From NCBI GenBank assembly GCA_949432885.1, contig CASQXY010000004.1, positions 1 to 42,899 on the forward strand: 42,899 bases of DNA. Reading direction: 5' to 3'. Below, piece by piece: positions 24,094 to 33,750 of this stretch. The notes beneath the pieces are model-generated. The model was not told the DNA's origin. It worked only from the letters and a program-made list of their open reading frames with translations, and searched no databases. The number at the start of each line of letters is the position of its first letter. Position 1 is the stretch's first letter. This DNA comes from an uncultured bacterium (GTDB lineage: Bacteria > Bacillota > Clostridia > Christensenellales > CAG-917). The translations under genes and the position numbers were made by a program.

Positions 24094-24711
24094 ATGAACA
24101 ATATATACGTATATGAGTTCGGCGACAGCCTGTATCTGAACATAACCAACCGCTGCCCCAACAACTGCGAATTTTGTCTTCGCCGTTTCAAGGACGGAGT
24201 GAGCGGGAACAAGCTGTGGCTTTTAAAGGAGCCTACGTTCGACGAGCTTACGGAAGATATATCGCTGTTTCCTCTTTCCAAATATCGGGAAGCGGTGTTT
24301 TGCGGCTTCGGAGAGCCTACATGCAATCTGTCTATGATGTCTCAAATCGGACCGTATTTGAAGAAAAAGGGCATGAGTGTCAGGCTGAATACCAACGGGC
24401 TCGGCAATCTGATAAACAACAGAAAGGACGTCGCAAAGCTGATAGCTCCTTATATCGACAGCGTTTCGGTATCGCTTAACGCTTCTACACCCGAGGTGTA
24501 CGACGAAATATGCCGCAGCAAATACGGACAGGACGCGTTTTTCGCTATGCTGGATTTTGTGAAGGACTGTGTAAAAGAGGGCATAGACACGACTATGAGC
24601 GTTGTGGATTTCATCGGAGAAGAGGAAATCGAGGCTTGCAGAAGACTCGTTGCGACTACGGGCGCGAATTTCAGAGTGCGCGAAACCGTATACGAGGATA
24701 CGGAATATTAA
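24094..24711 (+). CDS. TatD-linked radical SAM protein
   Basis: A short radical SAM enzyme (205 residues) with the [4Fe-4S] motif C21-x3-C25-x2-C28 in NRCPNNCEFCLRRF and the SAM-binding GFGEP (71-75), followed by RLNTNG. It matches the family described as TatD-linked radical SAM proteins, whose substrate is unknown. It has a partial barrel and no auxiliary-cluster domain. GGAGAGG lies upstream of the ATG, 21 bp after tatD. Together with the strong terminator right after it, this makes metG-tatD-rSAM one operon. Confidence 0.9.
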   Translation: MNNIYVYEFGDSLYLNITNRCPNNCEFCLRRFKDGVSGNKLWLLKEPTFDELTEDISLFPLSKYREAVFCGFGEPTCNLSMMSQIGPYLKKKGMSVRLNTNGLGNLINNRKDVAKLIAPYIDSVSVSLNASTPEVYDEICRSKYGQDAFFAMLDFVKDCVKEGIDTTMSVVDFIGEEEIEACRRLVATTGANFRVRETVYEDTEY

Positions 24712-24715
24712 AATC

Positions 24716-24752
24716 AAACGGAAGTCAGGCTTTTGCCGTGACTTCCGTTTTT
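24716..24752 (+). terminator. Intrinsic terminator of metG-tatD-rSAM
   Basis: AAACGGAAGTCA (24716-24727) pairs perfectly with TGACTTCCGTTT (24739-24750). The loop can itself pair (GGC-TTTT-GCC). A T-rich tail follows, 5 bp after the stop codon. Confidence 0.93.
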
Positions 24753-24826
24753 CGTTTGTACTTAGGAATTTTATCTTCGGTACATATGTAGATTGTGCTT
24801 CGTAGCCGAATATATACAGGAAAATA

Positions 24827-25669
24827 TTGGAAGAGAAGGAAATGGATAGTCCGAATTTGAAAGATATTATTCAGAGCTCCGAGTTCAGATTCAACAAATC
24901 GCTCGGGCAGAATTTTATATCCGATAAAAACCTGTTGGACGCGATTGTGGCGGACAGCGGCGTTACGGGCGAAGACGTTGCGGTGGAAATCGGCACGGGC
25001 GGCGGAACGCTTACTCGCGCGCTTGCCTCTGTTGCGAAGAAGGTATATTCCTTCGAGGTCGACGAAAATCTGAAAAAAATACTTTCTGTAAGTTTGCAGG
25101 GCGTGGACAATGCGGAAGTGATATTCCGAGATATACTAAAAATGTCCGACGGCGAAATCCGCGATATTGCTGGCGACAGCTTCAAGGTCGTGGCAAACCT
25201 GCCGTACTATATCACGACTCCGCTCGTTATGCGGTTTTTGGAAAGCGGTCTTGGCGTACGCAGTCTTACGGTTATGGTTCAGCAGGAAGTCGCTGACAGG
25301 TTTGTCGCAAAGCCGAACACACCCGATTATTCCGCGATTACTCTCGCCATTGAGATGCGGGGAAGCGCGCGGATTACAAGGCGCGTAAACAGGAATATGT
25401 TTTATCCCGTTCCCAACGTGGACAGCGCGGTTGTGCGGGTCGACGCGGACGATACCAAGTTGGCGGGAGAGAATGCCGCTCTAATTCACAAACTCGTGCG
25501 CGCCGCATTCGCAATGAGAAGGAAGACCCTTGCCAACAATCTCAGCGTCGCGTTTAATATAGATAAGGGTACGGCTACTGACAGGATTGTCGCAGCAGGC
25601 TTTCAGCCGCTTGTGCGCGGCGAAGCGCTGTCGCTTGCCGATTATGTCGCGCTGTCCCGTCTGTTCTGA
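24827..25669 (+). CDS. rsmA: 16S rRNA dimethyladenosine transferase
   Basis: RsmA/KsgA dimethylates two adjacent adenines in helix 45 of 16S rRNA late in 30S assembly. The 280 residues show KSLGQNFISD (24-33), SAM motif I EIGTGGG (54-60), the acidic end of strand 2 (FEVDE) and catalytic motif IV NLPYY (124-128). A C-terminal helical domain follows (FAMRRKTLANNL). I start at the TTG 24827, which has AGGA five bases upstream. The ATG at 24842 is an alternative, but its AAGGA is too close. It has its own transcription unit, after the terminator at 24752. Confidence 0.95.
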   Translation: MEEKEMDSPNLKDIIQSSEFRFNKSLGQNFISDKNLLDAIVADSGVTGEDVAVEIGTGGGTLTRALASVAKKVYSFEVDENLKKILSVSLQGVDNAEVIFRDILKMSDGEIRDIAGDSFKVVANLPYYITTPLVMRFLESGLGVRSLTVMVQQEVADRFVAKPNTPDYSAITLAIEMRGSARITRRVNRNMFYPVPNVDSAVVRVDADDTKLAGENAALIHKLVRAAFAMRRKTLANNLSVAFNIDKGTATDRIVAAGFQPLVRGEALSLADYVALSRLF

Positions 25670-25760
25670 CTCCCGATTCGGATTATTTTATTATCTTTCA
25701 CTATTTTTTCAAACTGTAATTTTATCCGATATCGCCTCATAAACTTCTACGAGGTGAATT

Positions 25761-26729
25761 ATGGCTATCGGGAAGGAAATTATCGTCCTCAGCGGCGGAG
25801 GGCACAAGGGCATTGTGAAAATATCAAGCGTCGCAGGCAAAGAGAATACAGTGCGCGTCAACTGTTCGCTGGATTTCAGACCGTCGGGAACAACACTTTA
25901 TCTTATCGGCGATAATATAGCAGAAATACCACTTAAAGATATAAATTGTATAGCAGAAGTGCCGTTTTGCGCAAATGACGGAGTAGGCTGCGTCGTTCGT
26001 TCGAGTTCGCTCACCATGTTCGGAGGTAAGGGCGCTAAGAGCTTGATGCTGAAAAAAATCGACGATTATAACCGTTTTGAAAAGCCCAAGAAAATTCATC
26101 AGACGGAGAATGATATAAACGCTACCGCGGGGAAAAACGAGGGCAGGGAGGTTGCGGACGGCGCAATTATGTCATGCGATAAAGGCTCGGATGCGGCGCG
26201 CGAGGGCGGCATAATAGGCGGCGCAAAATCCGATTCGGACGTACAAACCCAAGGAAACGCCGCAGACGTCAAGGAAAATGCAAACGAGGCGTCCTGCAAA
26301 GCGGAGCCGAGCGCAGCGACTCAAAACGGAAGAAGAGAACCTCGCTTGGATATGAAAGCAGGCGCGGCGCTTGGCGACTGGATCAAATACGACGGGAACA
26401 ATTTTTATTATGCGGTAAAGCCGCAGATAGACGAGATGTTCGTATGTTATCCCGAAGAAAAACTGCTTTCGGAATCCGTGCCTAATTCCAAATGGGTGAG
26501 GGTGGACGCCGAGGACGGATATTACGTCGTGGGACTTTTGTTCGACGAAGACGAGCCGTCGTTTATATGTTACGGCGTGCCACAGGTCCGCCTTGGCGAA
26601 AACGTATCCAAACGCGCCCCTGCGGAACTGGAAAATATGTGCGTGTGGCTTCCCCTCGGCGAGGGCGGAGAAATCGAAGGTTACTGGATGATTTATCAAT
26701 CGGCTAAGACGGGAGAAATAATAAAATAA
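25761..26729 (+). CDS. Two-domain protein of unknown function
   Basis: This 322-residue soluble protein has no signal or membrane segment. Residues 1-105 are beta-rich with several cysteines (GGGHKGIVKISSV..., ending TMFGGKGAKSLMLKKIDDY). Residues 106-205 are a low-complexity hydrophilic linker. Residues 206-322 form a second domain with alternating aromatic and acidic residues: WIKYDGNNFYYAVKPQ, WVRVDAEDGYYVVGLLFDE, FICYGVP and GYWMIYQSAKTGE. The C-terminal domain recalls tails of uncharacterised clostridial proteins, from memory only. I cannot give a function. GAGGTG precedes the ATG. It stands alone between rsmA and the SGNH hydrolase. Confidence 0.8.
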   Translation: MAIGKEIIVLSGGGHKGIVKISSVAGKENTVRVNCSLDFRPSGTTLYLIGDNIAEIPLKDINCIAEVPFCANDGVGCVVRSSSLTMFGGKGAKSLMLKKIDDYNRFEKPKKIHQTENDINATAGKNEGREVADGAIMSCDKGSDAAREGGIIGGAKSDSDVQTQGNAADVKENANEASCKAEPSAATQNGRREPRLDMKAGAALGDWIKYDGNNFYYAVKPQIDEMFVCYPEEKLLSESVPNSKWVRVDAEDGYYVVGLLFDEDEPSFICYGVPQVRLGENVSKRAPAELENMCVWLPLGEGGEIEGYWMIYQSAKTGEIIK

Positions 26730-26793
26730 TTCTTGCGCCTTAATGGGACAGCCGGCGCGAAGTGCCACAGAGTGCCAATACTTGTTTTTGTTC

Positions 26794-26822
26794 TTGTAAC
26801 TGCTCGCACCTAATGTTATAAT
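26794..26822 (+). promoter_or_regulatory. Promoter of the SGNH hydrolase gene
   Basis: TTGTAA (26794-26799), 17 bp, TATAAT (26817-26822), 29 bp upstream of the ATG. Confidence 0.75.
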
Positions 26823-26851
26823 ATCTTTATCATACGAGACGGGATAACATT

Positions 26852-27595
26852 ATGCAAAAGAAACGTAAGAAAATTATAATCATCATTTCATCGGTCGTCG
26901 CATTCGTGGCGGCGGTGCTATGCGTAACTCTTCCGTGTCTGTACGTGAACGGATTTCTGTCGACGGCACATCCTATGAACACCCCGAAAGACGGTCAGAT
27001 ACGAATCGCGTGCGTCGGCGACAGTCTTACCTACGGCATGGGTGTGTCGGATTGGACGAAAAACAACTATCCGTCTCGGCTCGGACGTCTTATGGGGGAT
27101 AAGTACTGCGTAAACAATTACGGTTATTCGGGCAGAACGGCGTCATTTTCGGGCGACCGTCCTTATACTAAGGAAAAGCTTTACGGAAAGAGTTTGGATT
27201 TCAACCCCGAGATTGTGATAATCATGCTCGGCTCAAACGATACGAAAGACAGAAACTGGAAGGGTAAAGAAGCTTATAAAAACGATTACAGAAAAATCAT
27301 AAAGAGCTATCTGGATTTGGAAAGCGTGCAGGAGCTTTGGATTATGGCGCCTACGCCCGTCTTCGGAGAGCCGTACGGAATAAGCGACGAACGTATCAAA
27401 AACGACCTGCGTGAGACCGCGGCGGAGCTGTCGCAGGAGCTGTATACGGGATATATAGATTTGTACGAGATGTTCGAGGGTAAGGCGCATTTGTTTTCCG
27501 ACGGAGCGCATCCCACAGCGGAGGGAGCGTCTATAATCGCAAATGCCGTGTACGAGCGTATAAGATTTAATAGAGTAGAATATCCGCCCGTGTGA
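26852..27595 (+). CDS. Membrane-anchored SGNH/GDSL hydrolase
   Basis: A 247-residue protein with a KKRKK start and one transmembrane helix (about 8-32), so the catalytic domain faces outside. The four SGNH blocks are visible: GDSLTYG with nucleophile S58, the oxyanion-hole region YGYSGRT (90-96), GSND (127-130), and DGAHPT with D217 and H220. The family deacylates lipids, O-acetylated sugars or peptidoglycan. An O-acetyl-glycan substrate is plausible given the similarly anchored sialidase-like protein in this window, but that is inference. It has its own promoter and terminator. Confidence 0.88.
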   Translation: MQKKRKKIIIIISSVVAFVAAVLCVTLPCLYVNGFLSTAHPMNTPKDGQIRIACVGDSLTYGMGVSDWTKNNYPSRLGRLMGDKYCVNNYGYSGRTASFSGDRPYTKEKLYGKSLDFNPEIVIIMLGSNDTKDRNWKGKEAYKNDYRKIIKSYLDLESVQELWIMAPTPVFGEPYGISDERIKNDLRETAAELSQELYTGYIDLYEMFEGKAHLFSDGAHPTAEGASIIANAVYERIRFNRVEYPPV

Positions 27596-27640
27596 CTCAG
27601 GTTATTTATTATATAATATAGTATATAGATTAGAAATCAT

Positions 27641-27690
27641 AAAATATATGGGACATCGCGGATTGATTGCGCGTTGTCCCATATTTTGTA
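27641..27690 (+). terminator. Intrinsic terminator of the SGNH hydrolase gene
   Basis: ATATGGGACA (27646-27655) pairs with TGTCCCATAT (27675-27684) around a CGCG-containing loop. An A-tract lies before it and TTTTGTATT after. It isolates the ribosomal cluster from upstream transcription. Confidence 0.85.
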
Positions 27691-27760
27691 TATTAAGTTT
27701 GTTTCAACCACAAATGAATAAATTTATTTTTTTTATCGTCAAAAAAACCGAATATTTTGC

Positions 27761-27790
27761 TTGACAGGTCTTTTATAAAAATGATACAGT
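27761..27790 (+). promoter_or_regulatory. Promoter of the S10 ribosomal protein cluster
   Basis: Perfect TTGACA (27761-27766), 18 bp, TACAGT (27785-27790). The predicted start is near 27797, giving a leader of about 100 nt before rpsJ. Confidence 0.65.
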
Positions 27791-27797
27791 GTACGAG

Positions 27798-27836
27798 CGT
27801 GCATTTATGCACGTATATTCCGTTGCGCCGCAACGG
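27798..27836 (+). promoter_or_regulatory. Two hairpins in the leader of the S10 cluster
   Basis: CGTGCA-TTTA-TGCACG (27798-27813) and CCGTTGC-GCC-GCAACGG (27820-27836) are perfect. The first lies at the predicted 5' end of the mRNA. They may stabilise the transcript or bind a ribosomal protein. No T-tract follows either, so neither is a terminator. Confidence 0.5.
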
Positions 27837-27897
27837 TGAAAAAAGTAAAAGACACACACGGGTAAGTGTACGAACTATTTAGGAGGCTATCAACAAA

Positions 27898-28206
27898 ATG
27901 GCTGGACAGAAAATAAGGATAAAGCTCAAAGCCTATGATCACAACCTCATCGACGTTTCCGCAGAAAGAATCGTCGAGACCGTGAAGAAGACCGGTACAA
28001 AGGTTTCCGGACCTATTCCGCTTCCGACGGACAAGGAGATCATAACCATCTTGCGCGCTACGCACAAGTATAAGGACAGCCGCGAGCAATTTGAACTCAG
28101 AACACACAAGCGTTTGATTGATATCTACAATCCGACGAGCAAGACGGTGGATTCTCTTATGAAGCTGGATTTGCCCGCGGGCGTGGATATTTCCATCAAA
28201 CTTTAA
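27898..28206 (+). CDS. rpsJ: 30S ribosomal protein S10
   Basis: 102 residues, the standard length ([19 protein letters not shown]..., closing [14 protein letters not shown]). S10 builds the 30S head and, as NusE, joins transcription antitermination complexes. AGGAGG lies 11 nt before the ATG. First gene of the S10-spc-alpha cluster. An SGNH hydrolase lies upstream rather than the usual fusA-tuf. Confidence 0.98.
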   Translation: MAGQKIRIKLKAYDHNLIDVSAERIVETVKKTGTKVSGPIPLPTDKEIITILRATHKYKDSREQFELRTHKRLIDIYNPTSKTVDSLMKLDLPAGVDISIKL

Positions 28207-28235
28207 TTGCATAAAGGAGGATGAACTTTATAATT

Positions 28236-28865
28236 ATGGATAAAGCAATCATCGGAAAGAAAATTGGAATGAGTCAAATCTTCACCCCCGAGGGGAAGGT
28301 CATTCCGGTCACGGTTATCGAGGCGGGTCCTTGTCCCGTGGTTCAGGTAAAGACCAAGGAGAACGACGGTTATGAAGCGGTTCAAGTGGGCTTCGGCGCG
28401 GTCAAGGAGACCAGAGTCAACAAGCCCGTCGGCGGACACTTCAAAAAAGCGGGCGTGACAGTCAGAAAGTATCTGCGCGAATTGCGTCTAAACGGCAGCG
28501 CTAGCTATCAGGTCGGACAGGAAATCACCTGCGACGTGTTTGCGGAGGGTAACAAAGTTGACGTCACGGGCACATCGAAGGGTCATGGTTTTTCGGGCGT
28601 TGTCCAGAGATGGAACAACCATATCGGACCCAAGGCGCACGGCTCCGGATATCACAGAGGCGTAGGTTCTATGGGCGCGTGCTCCTCTCCCTCTCGCGTT
28701 TTCAAGAACAAGCATATGGCGGGACAGTGGGGTCACGAGCAGGTGACCGTTCAGAATCTCACCGTCGTACGCGTCGACGCGGCAAGAAATCTCTTGCTTG
28801 TTAAGGGCGCGGTACCGGGTCCCAAGGGCGGACTTGTGACAGTGAAAGAGTCCGTTAAGGGCTAA
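28236..28865 (+). CDS. rplC: 50S ribosomal protein L3
   Basis: 209 residues, standard for L3 ([16 protein letters not shown] start; [12 protein letters not shown] and [20 protein letters not shown] around the tip that reaches the peptidyl transferase centre). The start is awkward. AAAGGAGG touches an in-frame ATG at 28221 and lies 15 nt before the ATG at 28236. I choose 28236 because homologues begin there. Confidence 0.97.
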   Translation: MDKAIIGKKIGMSQIFTPEGKVIPVTVIEAGPCPVVQVKTKENDGYEAVQVGFGAVKETRVNKPVGGHFKKAGVTVRKYLRELRLNGSASYQVGQEITCDVFAEGNKVDVTGTSKGHGFSGVVQRWNNHIGPKAHGSGYHRGVGSMGACSSPSRVFKNKHMAGQWGHEQVTVQNLTVVRVDAARNLLLVKGAVPGPKGGLVTVKESVKG

Positions 28866-28878
28866 GCGGAGGTAGAAG

Positions 28879-29499
28879 ATGAAACAGAACGTGTTTAATA
28901 TGGCCGGCAAGAAAATCGGCAGCGTGGAAGTAAACGATTCTGTCTTTGCGTGCGAATACAACGAGGCTCTCATACATCAGGTCGTCGTGGCTCAGCTTGC
29001 AAATAAGCGTCAGGGCACGATGTGCAACCTTACGAGAACCGAGGTTCGCGGAGGCGGCGCAAAGCCTTACCGTCAGAAAGGTACGGGCCGCGCCCGTCAA
29101 GGCTCCATCGTTGCACCCCAGTACGTAGGCGGCGGCGTGGTATTCGCAAAAAAACCCAGAGACTTTTCTCAGAAAATCAATAAGCGCATGAACAAGACCG
29201 CGCTTTACAGCGCGCTTTCGGAAAAACTTCGTCAGAACGAGCTTGTCCTTATCGACAAATTCGAGCTGCCCGAGGTGAAGACAAAGCACGTGGCGGCGGC
29301 GGCGAAGGCGCTTGCTCCCGAGGGCACGGCTATGTTTATCCTCGGTCAGTACAACGAAGACGCGCTGCGCGCAAGCGCCAACATTCAGAACGTCGGCGTT
29401 TGCGAGGCGAGAACGCTCAACGTCTACGATATCGTTTCCACGAAGAAGCTTATCATGACGGTTGAAGCGCTCAGGCAAATCGAGGAGGCAGCTTTATGA
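28879..29499 (+). CDS. rplD: 50S ribosomal protein L4
   Basis: 206 residues. The extended loop GGGAKPYRQKGTGRARQGS lines the exit tunnel near macrolide sites. GGAGG precedes the ATG. In E. coli L4 represses its own operon; whether the hairpins upstream of rpsJ serve that here is unknown. It overlaps rplW by four bases. Confidence 0.97.
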   Translation: MKQNVFNMAGKKIGSVEVNDSVFACEYNEALIHQVVVAQLANKRQGTMCNLTRTEVRGGGAKPYRQKGTGRARQGSIVAPQYVGGGVVFAKKPRDFSQKINKRMNKTALYSALSEKLRQNELVLIDKFELPEVKTKHVAAAAKALAPEGTAMFILGQYNEDALRASANIQNVGVCEARTLNVYDIVSTKKLIMTVEALRQIEEAAL

Positions 29500-29786
29500 C
29501 AGCATACGACATAATTATCGAGCCGATACTTTCGGAGAAGAGCTATGACGGCATTCCCGATAAGAAATACACCTTTAAGGTTTTGAAATCCGCAACCAAG
29601 TCTCAGATTAAGGCTGCTGTGGAAAAGGTTTTCGGCGTAAGAGTTGAGAAGGTCAACACTGTCAATTATGACGGTAAGTTGAAGAGAATGGGCAGAAACG
29701 AGGGCAGACGCTCTTCCTACAAGAAGGCGATTGTGACTTTGACTGCCGACAGCAAAGCAATCGAGTTCTTCGAGAGCCTCGCATAA
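29496..29786 (+). CDS. rplW: 50S ribosomal protein L23
   Basis: 96 residues ([15 protein letters not shown]..., then [21 protein letters not shown]). L23 sits at the tunnel exit and docks trigger factor and SRP. The ATG overlaps the rplD stop (ATGA), with GGAGG inside the end of rplD, so the two are coupled. Confidence 0.97.
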   Translation: MTAYDIIIEPILSEKSYDGIPDKKYTFKVLKSATKSQIKAAVEKVFGVRVEKVNTVNYDGKLKRMGRNEGRRSSYKKAIVTLTADSKAIEFFESLA

Positions 29787-29806
29787 GGAAAAGGAGATTA
29801 TATATT

Positions 29807-30634
<828 letters not shown>

Positions 30635-30646
30635 TCGGAGGAGAAA

Positions 30647-30925
30647 ATGAGTAGAAGTGTCAAAAAAGGCCCCTATGTTGAAGAGCGCCTTATGAACAGA
30701 ATCAATGCTATGAACGCATCGGGACAGCGTCAGTCCATCAAAACGTGGTCGAGAAGCTCAACAATCTTCCCCGAAATGGTGGGTCATACGATAGCAGTCC
30801 ACAACGGCAAACAGCACGTTCCCGTATATATCACGGAAGATATGGTCGGCTGCAAGCTGGGCGAGTTTGCGCCTACGCGTACTTTCAGAGGTCACGCGGG
30901 CGACAAGACTACGGGCAAACGCTGA
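30647..30925 (+). CDS. rpsS: 30S ribosomal protein S19
   Basis: 92 residues ([15 protein letters not shown]..., [31 protein letters not shown]). It forms the 30S head contact with S13 and the A-site finger bridge. CGGAGG precedes the ATG, 12 bp after rplB. Confidence 0.98.
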   Translation: MSRSVKKGPYVEERLMNRINAMNASGQRQSIKTWSRSSTIFPEMVGHTIAVHNGKQHVPVYITEDMVGCKLGEFAPTRTFRGHAGDKTTGKR

Positions 30926-30937
30926 TAGGAGGGATTT

Positions 30938-31324
30938 ATGGCTACAAGAAGTAAACAGAAAGCCTTGGAGCGCAAGGCGAAAGCGGACACCAGACCGCAT
31001 GCGACAGCCAAATATGTCAGAATTTCTCCGTACAAAGTGAGAATCGTGCTTGACATAATCAAGGGCAAGCCCGTAACGGAAGCAATCGCAATCCTCGAAA
31101 ATACGCCGAAGGCGGCGAGCGAAGTTTTGATAAAGGTCGTCAACAGCGCGGCAGCGAACGCGGAAAACAATATGAATCTCGCAAGAAACGACCTCTATAT
31201 CGCGGAGTGCTATGCGGACGAGGGCCCCACTCTCAAACGCATTCAGGCTGTGTCCAAGGGCAGAGCTTATCGTATCAACAAAAGAACGAGCCACGTCACC
31301 GTCGTGCTCGACTCGATGGCATAA
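30938..31324 (+). CDS. rplV: 50S ribosomal protein L22
   Basis: 128 residues, about 15 longer than the common 110-115. The extra is an N-terminal basic segment ([20 protein letters not shown]) before the canonical [15 protein letters not shown]. Its beta-hairpin ([18 protein letters not shown]) lines the exit tunnel. The start is supported by AGGAGG at proper spacing. Confidence 0.97.
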   Translation: MATRSKQKALERKAKADTRPHATAKYVRISPYKVRIVLDIIKGKPVTEAIAILENTPKAASEVLIKVVNSAAANAENNMNLARNDLYIAECYADEGPTLKRIQAVSKGRAYRINKRTSHVTVVLDSMA

Positions 31325-31336
31325 GGAGGTATCGCA

Positions 31337-32002
31337 ATGGGACAGAAAGTTGATCCGAACGGTCTCAGAACCGGCATTATCAAACCTTGGAGCTCAACGT
31401 GGTATGCGGACAAGGCGCACTTCTCCGACAATATCGTCGAGGACAACAAGGTGCGTAAGTTCATCAAGAAGAAATACTATGACAACGCTATCTCCAAGAT
31501 AACTATCGAAAGAGCGGCGGACAAGTTTGTCGTGAGCATTCATACCTCCCGTCCCGCAACGCTTATAGGCAAGGCGGGCGCAGGCGTAGAGCAGATAAAG
31601 AAAGAGGTCGAAAAGCTCCTCGGCAAGACGGACAAAAAGGTCAGCATCAATATTATGGAAGTCAAACAGCCCGATGCGGACGCGCAGCTTGTCGCCGAGA
31701 ATATCGCAAAGCAGCTCGAAGGCAGAGCGTCCTTCCGCCGCACGATGAAGCAGGCGATGTCAAAGGCTATGAAATCGGGCGCAAAGGGCATCAAGACCAT
31801 GGTCAGCGGACGTCTGGACGGCGCGGAAATCGCAAGAAGCGAGCAGTACCGCGACGGCTCCATTCCGCTTCAAACGCTCCGTGCGAATATCGATTACGGC
31901 GTAGCGACGGCGCACACCACGTTCGGCGCTATCGGCGTGAAGTGCTGGATATACAAGGGAGAAGTCCTCGGCAAAAATCCACTTGAAGGAGGAAATCAAT
32001 AA
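31337..32002 (+). CDS. rpsC: 30S ribosomal protein S3
   Basis: 221 residues with the KH RNA-binding domain ([20 protein letters not shown]) and the S3 C-terminal domain ([12 protein letters not shown]). It guards the mRNA entry tunnel with S4 and S5. AAGGAGG precedes the ATG. Its TAA shares a base with the rplP ATG. Confidence 0.98.
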   Translation: MGQKVDPNGLRTGIIKPWSSTWYADKAHFSDNIVEDNKVRKFIKKKYYDNAISKITIERAADKFVVSIHTSRPATLIGKAGAGVEQIKKEVEKLLGKTDKKVSINIMEVKQPDADAQLVAENIAKQLEGRASFRRTMKQAMSKAMKSGAKGIKTMVSGRLDGAEIARSEQYRDGSIPLQTLRANIDYGVATAHTTFGAIGVKCWIYKGEVLGKNPLEGGNQ

Positions 32003-32439
32003 TGTTAATGCCTAAACGCGTCAAAAGACGTCGCCAAATGCGTGGCAGAATGAAAGGCAAAGCGACCAAGGGCAATATCGTCGCATACGGCGAGTTCGGA
32101 CTTGTTGCGCAGGAGCCGGGCTGGATTACCTCCAACCAAATCGAGGCTGCCCGTGTCGCAATGACAAGATATATCCGCAGAGGCGGAAAGGTCTGGGTGG
32201 ATATCTTCCCCCACAAGCCCGTCACAAAGAAGCCTGCCGAGACCCGTATGGGTTCAGGTAAAGGTTCTCCCGAGTACTGGGTAGCGGTTGTAAAACCCGG
32301 TCGCGTGATGTTTGAAATCGCGGGAGTTGACGAAACAGTAGCAAAAGAGGCTTTGCGTCTTGCAGCCAACAAACTGCCCGTCAAGTGTAAGTTTGTCAAG
32401 GCTGAGGATACGGCTAAGGTCGAAGGCGGTGAACAATGA
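32002..32439 (+). CDS. rplP: 50S ribosomal protein L16
   Basis: 145 residues ([17 protein letters not shown]..., [38 protein letters not shown]). L16 helps position A-site tRNA. GGAGG lies 9 nt before the ATG at 32002, giving MLMPKR; a second ATG at 32008 is the other possible start. Overlaps rpmC by four bases. Confidence 0.97.
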   Translation: MLMPKRVKRRRQMRGRMKGKATKGNIVAYGEFGLVAQEPGWITSNQIEAARVAMTRYIRRGGKVWVDIFPHKPVTKKPAETRMGSGKGSPEYWVAVVKPGRVMFEIAGVDETVAKEALRLAANKLPVKCKFVKAEDTAKVEGGEQ

Positions 32440-32654
32440 AATCGAAACAAGTTTTGGATATGAACGATAAGGAATTGCAGGAGAAGCTCGCGGAGCTCAA
32501 ATCCCAACTGTTTTTCCTTCGCTTCAAAAACGCCACTAATCAGCTCAATAACCCCAAGGAGTTGACGGAAGTCAGACACGATATCGCTCGTGTCAAGACC
32601 GTCATCCGCCAAAGAGAGCTTGCCAAAGCCAAGAAGGCAGAAGCTAAGGGCTAA
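32436..32654 (+). CDS. rpmC: 50S ribosomal protein L29
   Basis: 72 residues, two long helices ([24 protein letters not shown]..., then [15 protein letters not shown]) with an alanine/lysine tail. It sits by the tunnel exit next to L23. Coupled to rplP by ATGA, with a GGCGGTGA site inside rplP. Confidence 0.96.
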   Translation: MKSKQVLDMNDKELQEKLAELKSQLFFLRFKNATNQLNNPKELTEVRHDIARVKTVIRQRELAKAKKAEAKG

Positions 32655-32666
32655 TCGGAGGATAAT

Positions 32667-32924
32667 ATGGAAGAAAGAAATCTCAGAAAAGAGAGAGTGG
32701 GAATCGTAGTTAGCGACAAGATGGACAAGACCATAGTCGTCGCTATCAGCGAGCGCGTAAAGCATCCCCTGTATAAGAAGATTGTCAGCCGCACCAAAAG
32801 GTTTAAGGCGCATGACGAGAATAACGCATGCGGCATAGGCGATAAGGTGCGCATTGCAGAGACTCGGCCGCTTTCAAAGGATAAGTGTTGGAGACTCGTG
32901 GAAATAATCGAGAAGGCGAAGTAA
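32667..32924 (+). CDS. rpsQ: 30S ribosomal protein S17
   Basis: 85 residues, OB fold ([44 protein letters not shown]). A primary binder of the 16S rRNA 5' domain. CGGAGG precedes the ATG. Confidence 0.97.
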   Translation: MEERNLRKERVGIVVSDKMDKTIVVAISERVKHPLYKKIVSRTKRFKAHDENNACGIGDKVRIAETRPLSKDKCWRLVEIIEKAK

Positions 32925-32937
32925 GGAGGAGCGAACT

Positions 32938-33306
32938 ATGATTCAACCGTTGAGCTGGCTCAAAGTCGCGGACAACAGCGGAGCCAAAGAAATTATGTGT
33001 ATCAGAGTCTTGGGCGGTTCTTTCAGAAGAAGCGGCAATATAGGCGACGTTATCGTCGCGTCCGTCAAATCCGCTATCCCCGGAGGAAAGGTGAAGAAAG
33101 GCGACGTCGTGAAAGCGGTTATCGTGCGCACGCAGTTCGGTCTTCAACGCGAGGACGGCAGCTATATCAAGTTTGACGACAATGCGGCGGTTATCATCGA
33201 CAACCAAAAGCAACCCCAAGGCACTCGTATCTTCGGACCAATCGCAAGAGAGCTTCGTGACAAGGACTATATGAAGATTATCTCGCTTGCTCCGGAAGTG
33301 CTGTAA
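32938..33306 (+). CDS. rplN: 50S ribosomal protein L14
   Basis: 122 residues, the exact family length ([28 protein letters not shown]...; [23 protein letters not shown]). It forms an intersubunit bridge and is the docking site of silencing factor RsfS. AAGGAGG precedes the ATG. Confidence 0.98.
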   Translation: MIQPLSWLKVADNSGAKEIMCIRVLGGSFRRSGNIGDVIVASVKSAIPGGKVKKGDVVKAVIVRTQFGLQREDGSYIKFDDNAAVIIDNQKQPQGTRIFGPIARELRDKDYMKIISLAPEVL

Positions 33307-33322
33307 GAAGGAGGATAGTATT

Positions 33323-33730
33323 ATGGCAAATCTGAGTGTTAAAAAGGGCGATAACGTTATGGTCATCACCGGAAAGGACAAGGGTAAGGTCGGCAAGGTT
33401 CTTGCCGTGAACACCGACACCCACAGAATTTACGTTGAAGGCGTCAATATCGTTTCCAGAAGCAAAAAACCGAGAAACGCACAGGATCAAGGCGGCATTA
33501 TCAAGAGAGAGGGCACGATTGACGCGTCCAACGTAATGCACGTATGCGATTCCTGCGGCGACGTGGTGAGAGTGAAGCACGAGATTAAGGACGTAAACGG
33601 CAAAAACAAATCCGTTCGCGTCTGCCCCAAGTGCGGCGCTTCCCTCGACGAGAAGAAATCGTCGGCAAAGAAAGCGGCTAAAAAGGCGGCAAAGAAAAAA
33701 ACAGAAAAGTCCGAGGAAAACAAGGACTGA
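33323..33730 (+). CDS. rplX: 50S ribosomal protein L24, zinc form with lysine-rich tail
   Basis: 135 residues; the core is about 108. The KOW motif lies at KGDNVMVITGKDKGKVGKVL (8-27). Two CxxC pairs (C75/C78 and C101/C104) make a zinc ribbon, as in the C+ form of L24. Residues 109-135 are a Lys/Ala/Glu tail not found in typical L24. AAGGAGG at proper spacing fixes the ATG at 33323; the frame is open further upstream. L24 starts 50S assembly at domain I of 23S rRNA. Confidence 0.96.
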   Translation: MANLSVKKGDNVMVITGKDKGKVGKVLAVNTDTHRIYVEGVNIVSRSKKPRNAQDQGGIIKREGTIDASNVMHVCDSCGDVVRVKHEIKDVNGKNKSVRVCPKCGASLDEKKSSAKKAAKKAAKKKTEKSEENKD

Positions 33731-33750
33731 TATAAATCGGAGGTAATATC

